64,000 nt of DNA, taken from NCBI RefSeq assembly GCF_002952055.1, contig NZ_CP021255.1:558001-622000 (forward strand), written 5' to 3'. The notes under the pieces are model-generated. The model did not search any database. It was not told where the DNA came from and saw only the letters and a list, made by a program, of their open reading frames with translations. This document shows positions 59,833 to 64,000 of this stretch, one piece after another (position 1 is the first letter of the stretch; every line of letters starts with the position of its first letter). A program made the translations under genes and the position numbers. This stretch comes from Desulfobulbus oralis (GTDB lineage Bacteria; Desulfobacterota; Desulfobulbia; Desulfobulbales; Desulfobulbaceae).

Positions 59833-59871
59833 AAAAAAGCCCCTGACCGAAGCAGCGGCCAGGGGCTTTTT
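59833..59871. terminator. bidirectional terminator between the PilZ and mce genes
   Basis: GCCCCTG pairs with CAGGGGC around a 13-base loop, with A6 before and T5 after, so it can end both the plus-strand PilZ transcript and the minus-strand mce transcript. Confidence 0.8.
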
Positions 59872-59891
59872 GTCTGCGCTCAAATCTGTGC

Positions 59892-60302
59892 TCAGGGGCG
59901 CTCGCTGATCTCGACCAGCACGCCGCCCGTGGCCTTGGGATGAATGAAGGCGATCCTGCAGCCGCCTGCGCCCAGGCGCGGTTGTTCGTCGATCAGTTTG
60001 ATCCCCTTGGCCTTCAGCTCGGCCAGGGCCTCTTCGATATTGGCAACCCGGAAGGCCACATGCTGGAAACCGCCCCGGCCGCCGTTTTTCTCGATGAACT
60101 TGGCAATCGGGCTGTCCGGCTGGGTGGCGACCAGCAGCTCCACCTCGGCCTCGCCGACCGGGCAGAATGCGGTCGTGACCTTCTGTTCGGCCACGGTTTC
60201 GGTGCCGGCCATTTTCAAGCCCATGATGTCGCACCAGAAGGCCTGACCTTCTTCCAGGCTATTGACGGCAATGCCCAGATGGTCGATCTGCAAAATGTTC
60301 AT
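59892..60302 (-). CDS. mce: methylmalonyl-CoA epimerase
   Basis: The 136-residue VOC-fold enzyme interconverts the two methylmalonyl-CoA epimers in propionate metabolism. It shows LQIDHLGIAVNSLEEGQAFW (metal histidine in DHLGIAV), EVELLVATQPDSPIAKFIE, GGFQHVAFRVANIEEALAEL and the closing IAFIHPKATGGVLVEISERP. Length is normal. It lies downstream of the CoA-transferase beta gene on the same strand with about 104 bases between, consistent with shared carboxylic-acid CoA metabolism. Confidence 0.92.
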   Translation of the reverse strand: MNILQIDHLGIAVNSLEEGQAFWCDIMGLKMAGTETVAEQKVTTAFCPVGEAEVELLVATQPDSPIAKFIEKNGGRGGFQHVAFRVANIEEALAELKAKGIKLIDEQPRLGAGGCRIAFIHPKATGGVLVEISERP

Positions 60303-60405
60303 GCTCCTGTCTCCTTTGTGGGATGTTTTCTGATGACTGCCACAGGCAGCGTGGAGATGCTCGCAATATAGAGTGTCTGTTCCATGAATGGGCCGGCCCG
60401 CAGGA

Positions 60406-61200
60406 TCAGGCGCTTTTCACGAACACGCCTGTCGGGTCGATCTCTTCGCGGATGAGCCGGATCTCTTCCTCGGTCGGGGCTGGAAATTCCGACAGCCTGT
60501 CCGACACCAGCAGCTCGAAGCCGGTGTTGTCCTGAATGCTCTCGACCGTCTCTCCCGGGAAGGTCTGGAGGAGGCGCATCCGGTGGCTTTTTTCCTCGAA
60601 GTCGAAGAGGCCGCGGGTGGTGATGACCCGGTAGGGCCCTTTGCCCTGCATGCCGGCCCTGAAGCGGGCCTCCGGGCTCCCGTCGAGAAAACCGGGGCTG
60701 GTGACGTAGGCGAGCTTCTGGCTGAACTTTTTCTTGTCGTGGGGCACGATGAGGATGGTCCGTTCGCAGGAGGCCGCCATGTCGGAAGCGCCGCCGCTGC
60801 CGGGCAGCCGGACTTTTGGCTTGCGGTAGGACTCCGGAAACTGGCCTATCATGGTGGAGTTGAGGTTGCCGTACATGTCCACCTCGGCGCCGCCGATAAA
60901 GCCGTAGTCCGCAAAGCCGCGCTGGGTCAGCTCGAAGGCGCTGCACAGGCCCTTGAGGTAGGAAGCGCCGGTGAAGGTTTTGGAATCGCCCACCGAAACC
61001 GGCAGGCCGCACTGCAGGGGCGGACCGACCGCGCCGGCCTCGAAGACCGGCAGCAGGCCCGGCGCGTGGGTGCGGATGGCCAGGAGTGCGGCCACCATGG
61101 GCAGACCTGTGCCCACGAACACGATTTTTTTGTCTTCCAGCGCCTTTGCGCCTGCCACGACGATGATTTCCTGGGCAGTATAGTCTCTTGCAGCAGTCAT
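60406..61200 (-). CDS. family I CoA-transferase subunit B (glutaconate-type)
   Basis: The 264-residue protein resembles glutaconate CoA-transferase subunit B: ALEDKKIVFVGTGLPMVAAL, LPVFEAGAVG with the catalytic glutamate at 54 (the same position as in the known enzyme), GGAEVDMYGNLNSTMIG and LPGSGGASDMAASCERTILI. The glutamate forms the enzyme-CoA thioester. The substrate acid is not known; the nearby epimerase suggests C3-C5 acids. It starts 17 bases after the alpha subunit stop and forms an operon with it. Confidence 0.88.
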   Translation of the reverse strand: MTAARDYTAQEIIVVAGAKALEDKKIVFVGTGLPMVAALLAIRTHAPGLLPVFEAGAVGPPLQCGLPVSVGDSKTFTGASYLKGLCSAFELTQRGFADYGFIGGAEVDMYGNLNSTMIGQFPESYRKPKVRLPGSGGASDMAASCERTILIVPHDKKKFSQKLAYVTSPGFLDGSPEARFRAGMQGKGPYRVITTRGLFDFEEKSHRMRLLQTFPGETVESIQDNTGFELLVSDRLSEFPAPTEEEIRLIREEIDPTGVFVKSA

Positions 61201-61217
61201 GATCGCTCCCTGTGGTT

Positions 61218-62234
61218 TCAGGCAAAGGCCTCGTAGTTTTCCCTTTCGGCGAGCTGCGCTTTCAGGAGTTCGGCAGAGGGCAGTTTGGCGAGATATTCCT
61301 CAAAGCTGTTCACGCCAAAGACATACTCGTCGTACCAGGCTTTCAGGGCTTCAGTGGATCCGCCCCTGATGATGGGCGTGACCAGGTTCGTGAACTCGTG
61401 GATGTATCGTTCGCTGAAGTAGTAGTGGCGGTGGCAGGCTCCCGGATAGGCGCCGAAGGGCACCTGCACCACCGCGTCCACGGCGGCAAAGGGGATGACG
61501 ATGTCGTTCGGGCGTGTGGCCATCAGCTCGTGGGAAACCAGTTGCTCGCAGGTGATGATGGTGTGCTCCGAGGCCATGGCGATTTCCGGATCTGTGCCCT
61601 CGCTGCCGCGGATGACGCAGTTGCCGAACTTGTCCGCCGCCTGCACATGCAAGAGCGCCACATTCGGATGACTGGCCGGCACCAGCGAGATTTTGCGGCC
61701 TGTAAAGGGGCAGTCGATGACCTTGGTGCGGCTGGTTTTCAGAATATCGCTGCCCATGGGGCCGCGGCAGGGCATGAAGGGGATGCCCAGAGCGCCGGCC
61801 TTGAAGCGGGCCGACATATTGTAGTTGCTCCAGTCTTCGAACTCGATCAGCGCCTGTTCCGCCATGACGCGGCAGACCGGCGAAAGGCCGTAGCCCTCGT
61901 GCGCCCAGTAGGCGAGTTCCACCCGCCTGATGCTGCAGTGATCCGGCCGCGCGATCATGGCCCCGGCCAGCACGTCCGGGCCCATGCCCGCCGACTGAAA
62001 GGACAGGGTCAGATCCCGGAAGCCGTGGCGGATCAGCTCGTGGGCGCTGGCAATGGCCTGGCGAATGTCCACAAAGCCGCCGAAGGCCACATTGGCGCCT
62101 GGTTTGACAAACCGGTCAATGGCCTCTTTCAGGCTCATGCGTTTGTCGCGCATGGATTTGTCTTTTTTGACCAGTGCCGCTCTGGCCTCATCGGGCGACA
62201 GGCCAGTCCAGAACATCTTTTCTGAATTTTCCAA
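61218..62234 (-). CDS. family I CoA-transferase subunit A (glutaconate-type)
   Basis: The 338-residue protein is the alpha partner of the preceding entry. MSLKEAIDRFVKPGANVAFG, IRHGFRDLTLSFQSAGMGPD, MPCRGPMGSDI, ASHPNVALLHVQAADKFGNC and FGAYPGACHRHYYFSERYIH follow the GctA pattern. It binds the acid substrate together with subunit B. The first gene of a two-gene operon, it lies downstream of a 452-base spacer containing a minus-strand terminator hairpin at 62301-62341 that may act as a leader attenuator. Confidence 0.88.
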   Translation of the reverse strand: MENSEKMFWTGLSPDEARAALVKKDKSMRDKRMSLKEAIDRFVKPGANVAFGGFVDIRQAIASAHELIRHGFRDLTLSFQSAGMGPDVLAGAMIARPDHCSIRRVELAYWAHEGYGLSPVCRVMAEQALIEFEDWSNYNMSARFKAGALGIPFMPCRGPMGSDILKTSRTKVIDCPFTGRKISLVPASHPNVALLHVQAADKFGNCVIRGSEGTDPEIAMASEHTIITCEQLVSHELMATRPNDIVIPFAAVDAVVQVPFGAYPGACHRHYYFSERYIHEFTNLVTPIIRGGSTEALKAWYDEYVFGVNSFEEYLAKLPSAELLKAQLAERENYEAFA

Positions 62235-62686
62235 TGCGCTACCTCACTTGAATCAGGTGGTTCCTGTTACGCCGGTGCGGGAGCGCCGGCTGCCTCGTAC
62301 AAAAAAAGACCGGTGGCAAGGGGGCCTTGCCAGTCGGTCTTCGTGCCTGTTCTCCGTCCAGGGGAGCTCTGCTCCATGATGCCGTTGCGGATGATCGGGT
62401 CAATAAGACGCAGTGGAACTGCGCGCACGGGTCTTTGCTGCACTTACTCCAGAAGGTGATGCCGGGCTTGAAAAACGAAATGCCGTCGCATGGGCCGGAA
62501 AACAGGGTGACTGCGGTCCACACAGCTCCTGTACCTATAAAAAAAACGGCCGGATTTTGTCAACGGGAAAGAGCCGGAGGGCAAGGCCGGGCTTGTACGC
62601 CCACCCCTTTTCAGGTAAAGGAAGGAAGGGTTCCGCGCTCTCCTTTTGCCCGGGGCCAGCCATCATACAAGCAGCGGGGAGGCAGC
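62235..62686. other. 452-base divergent intergenic region
   Basis: The region separates the minus-strand CoA-transferase operon from the plus-strand adenosyltransferase gene and must hold both promoters. The only clear element is the minus-strand terminator at 62301-62341. I looked for cobalamin riboswitch motifs on both strands and did not find a convincing set. An AT-rich stretch with A9 at 62539-62547 may mark a promoter. Confidence 0.35.
62301..62341 (-). terminator. terminator hairpin upstream of the CoA-transferase operon
   Basis: On the minus strand AAGACCG-ACT-GGCAAGG pairs with CTTGCC-AC-CGGTCTT and is followed by T5. It lies 67 bases before the CoA-transferase start with no minus-strand gene upstream, so it either ends a small RNA or acts as an attenuator in the leader. 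Confidence 0.6.
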
Positions 62687-63250
62687 ATGAAAGTCTATAC
62701 CGGCACCGGCGACCAGGGGCAGACCAATCTGTTTTCCGGCGAGCGGGTGGCCAAGCACAACGTGCGCATTGACGCCTACGGCGATCTGGACGAGCTGAAT
62801 TCACTGGTGGGCGCGATCGCCGCACTCAGCCCGCAGAACGAGGCGGCGCTGGCGCAAGACCTGGCCGGCATCCAGCGCCGGCTCTTTGCCGCAGGCGCGT
62901 GGCTCGCCACCACGCCCGGCTCGTCCGCGGAACAACATCTGACGCCCTTTCCACCGGCAGCGGCGCGTGAACTGGAGGAGCGCATCGACGCCCTGAGCGC
63001 CCATCTGCCGGAGCTGCGCTCCTTCATCCTGCCGGGCGGCGTGCCGGTGGCGGCCTGGGCGCATGTGGGCCGCACGGTCTGCCGCCGGGCGGAGCGCAAA
63101 CTGACTCTCTTGATGGCAAGCGAAGCGGGCTCGCAGCACGAAGGGCTCATTGCCATTCAGGTCTATCTGAACAGGCTGTCGGATTATCTGTTCACCGCCG
63201 CCCGCTATCTGAACCAGCAGCTCGGCCAGGGCGATGTGCCCGTGAAGTAA
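62687..63250 (+). CDS. ATP:cob(I)alamin adenosyltransferase (PduO-type)
   Basis: The 187-residue enzyme makes adenosylcobalamin from ATP and cob(I)alamin. The N-terminal ATP motif TGTGDQGQTNLFSGERVAK, YGDLDELNSLVGAIAAL, LPGGVPVAAWAHVGRTVCRRAERK with the conserved arginines, and the C-terminal LNRLSDYLFTAARYLNQ are all present. Adenosylcobalamin is needed by methylmalonyl-CoA mutase, the partner of the epimerase encoded nearby. The ATG at 62687 follows GGGGAGG. Confidence 0.93.
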   Translation: MKVYTGTGDQGQTNLFSGERVAKHNVRIDAYGDLDELNSLVGAIAALSPQNEAALAQDLAGIQRRLFAAGAWLATTPGSSAEQHLTPFPPAAARELEERIDALSAHLPELRSFILPGGVPVAAWAHVGRTVCRRAERKLTLLMASEAGSQHEGLIAIQVYLNRLSDYLFTAARYLNQQLGQGDVPVK

Positions 63251-63427
63251 GGCGCACGGAGCTGGCCCTCGGCTTCTGCGGCAGGAAGCGCCAGGCCGGC
63301 CCGCCGCCTGGCGGGCTGGGGACTTGTGCCCCCGTTCCGGCCCCGCGACAATCCGTTCGCAGCACACAAAAAAGTGCAGGCAAAGCACTGCCTGCCTCCC
63401 TTTTCGCCCCCTTTCCGAAGCCGTTTC

Positions 63428-64000
63428 CTAGTGCGCCATCTGGCTGCATGTGACGTAGTCCCAGCAGTCCGGATTGGCAAAGAGCTTGCGCAGAAAGGCC
63501 TGATGCAGGCTGTGGCCGGAGCAGGTGGCGGTGATATGCCCCAGAATGGGCGCGCCGGCCAGGGCCGCATCGCCGATGAGATCCAGTATCTTGTGACGAA
63601 CGAACTCGTCCTGGTAGCGCAGCCCGCCCTCGTTCAGCACGCTGCGGCGGTTCCAGTGGATGGCCACCACGTTGTCCAGTGAGCCGCCCAGCGCCAGCCC
63701 GTTTTGCCACAGTTCCTCCACCTGTTCCACATAGCCGAAGGTACGGGCCTTGGCGATGTTGTCGATGAAATTCCTGCGGTTGACCGTGGCGTCGTAGTGC
63801 TGCGTTTTGATCAGGTCAGCCTCGAAGTCGATGGTGCAACTGATATTGAAGTCGTCGTCCGGCTCCACCCTCATGCTCTTGCCCTTTTCCCGGTATTCCA
63901 GGGGCTTGGTGATGCGCAGATAGCGCCGTTCCGCATCCTGACGGCTGCGGCCCGCCTGCTGCAGAGCCTCCACAAAGGGCCAGGCGCTGCCGTCCATGAT
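63428..64000 (-). CDS. lpxC: UDP-3-O-acyl-N-acetylglucosamine deacetylase, 3' part (partial)
   Basis: The frame is open to the window edge, so the gene's 5' end lies beyond 64000. The visible 190 residues contain the C-terminal domain of LpxC: FNISCTIDFEADLIKTQHYD, ARTFGYVEQVEELWQNGLAL, GLRYQDEFVRHKILDLIGDA with zinc histidine and aspartate, LAGAPILGHITATCSGHSLH with the catalytic histidine. LpxC catalyses the committed step of lipid A synthesis, matching the Gram-negative envelope genes elsewhere in the window. The start cannot be given. Confidence 0.92.
   Translation of the reverse strand: MMDGSAWPFVEALQQAGRSRQDAERRYLRITKPLEYREKGKSMRVEPDDDFNISCTIDFEADLIKTQHYDATVNRRNFIDNIAKARTFGYVEQVEELWQNGLALGGSLDNVVAIHWNRRSVLNEGGLRYQDEFVRHKILDLIGDAALAGAPILGHITATCSGHSLHQAFLRKLFANPDCWDYVTCSQMAH

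Noticed and set aside
62400-62640. Cobalamin riboswitch upstream of the adenosyltransferase gene
   Set aside because: No B12-box or supporting helices could be identified on either strand by eye.

Overview
The window is a GC-rich bacterial chromosome segment. Gram-negative envelope genes (kdsA, kdsC, lptC, lpxC, a Pal-type lipoprotein, an AsmA-like protein) sit beside strict-anaerobe genes: single-chain pyruvate:ferredoxin oxidoreductase, a corrinoid methyltransferase system, a selenium-type YedE/TusA/DUF3343 module, methylmalonyl-CoA epimerase and a glutaconate-type CoA-transferase. This fits a sulfate-reducer-like Desulfobacterota, most likely Desulfobulbales. That placement is an inference from gene content and was not tested by a search.

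Layout. 1-14.4 kb is housekeeping: Nudix hydrolase, DciA-like protein, a DUF2157 membrane protein with a frameshifted GDYXXLXY partner, lptC-kdsC-kdsA, pyrG, a cupin, a Pal-like lipoprotein, 3-methyladenine glycosylase, a G3E GTPase, an isopropanol-type alcohol dehydrogenase, a DEAD/DEAH helicase and a HIT protein. 14.4-30.4 kb is mostly minus-strand C1/corrinoid metabolism. It holds four UroD/MtaA-like proteins (one fused to a thioredoxin-like domain), two tandem DUF1638 proteins, a DUF5714-like protein, a RACo/RamA-type corrinoid activator, a G3E GTPase, and an mtmB-mtmC-like pair behind a good sigma-54 promoter. The selenium module (15.7-18.6 kb) lies inside this block. The MtmB homolog has a glycine where methanogen MtmB has pyrrolysine. 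I consider this cluster the most interesting system in the window.

30.5-33.7 kb is an IS nest. An IS1182-like element sits in the transposase of an IS427-type element, which itself sits in the CTAG target at the edge of a second IS5-family element. A 141-bp MITE with the IS1182-like ends lies at 26.5 kb. 33.7-41.2 kb is accessory DNA: a FeoA-like gene, an HxlR regulator divergent from a flavodoxin-like protein with a palindromic operator between them, a PAS/sigma-54 activator, an AT-richer macrodomain gene with a truncated SirTM sirtuin, a complete IS630 element and a LigE-type DNA ligase.

41.3-64 kb returns to core functions: pyruvate:ferredoxin oxidoreductase, a YkgJ-type protein, PHP phosphoesterase, AsmA-like protein, NAD kinase, proC, a two-component pair (HD-GYP regulator plus a HisKA-REC protein without an ATPase domain), an SH3-domain protein, a CNNM/CBS protein, pepA, fructose-1,6-bisphosphatase, a PilZ protein, mce, a CoA-transferase pair, a PduO-type adenosyltransferase, and the 3' part of lpxC at the edge.

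Proposed working model, by inference. The sigma-54 activator may switch on mtmC-mtmB. MtmB would move a methyl group from an unknown substrate to MtmC. A UroD-like protein would move it onward, the RACo-like protein would re-reduce inactive cob(II)alamin, and PFOR and the CoA enzymes would tie this to central carbon flow. No tRNA, rRNA or CRISPR array was seen.
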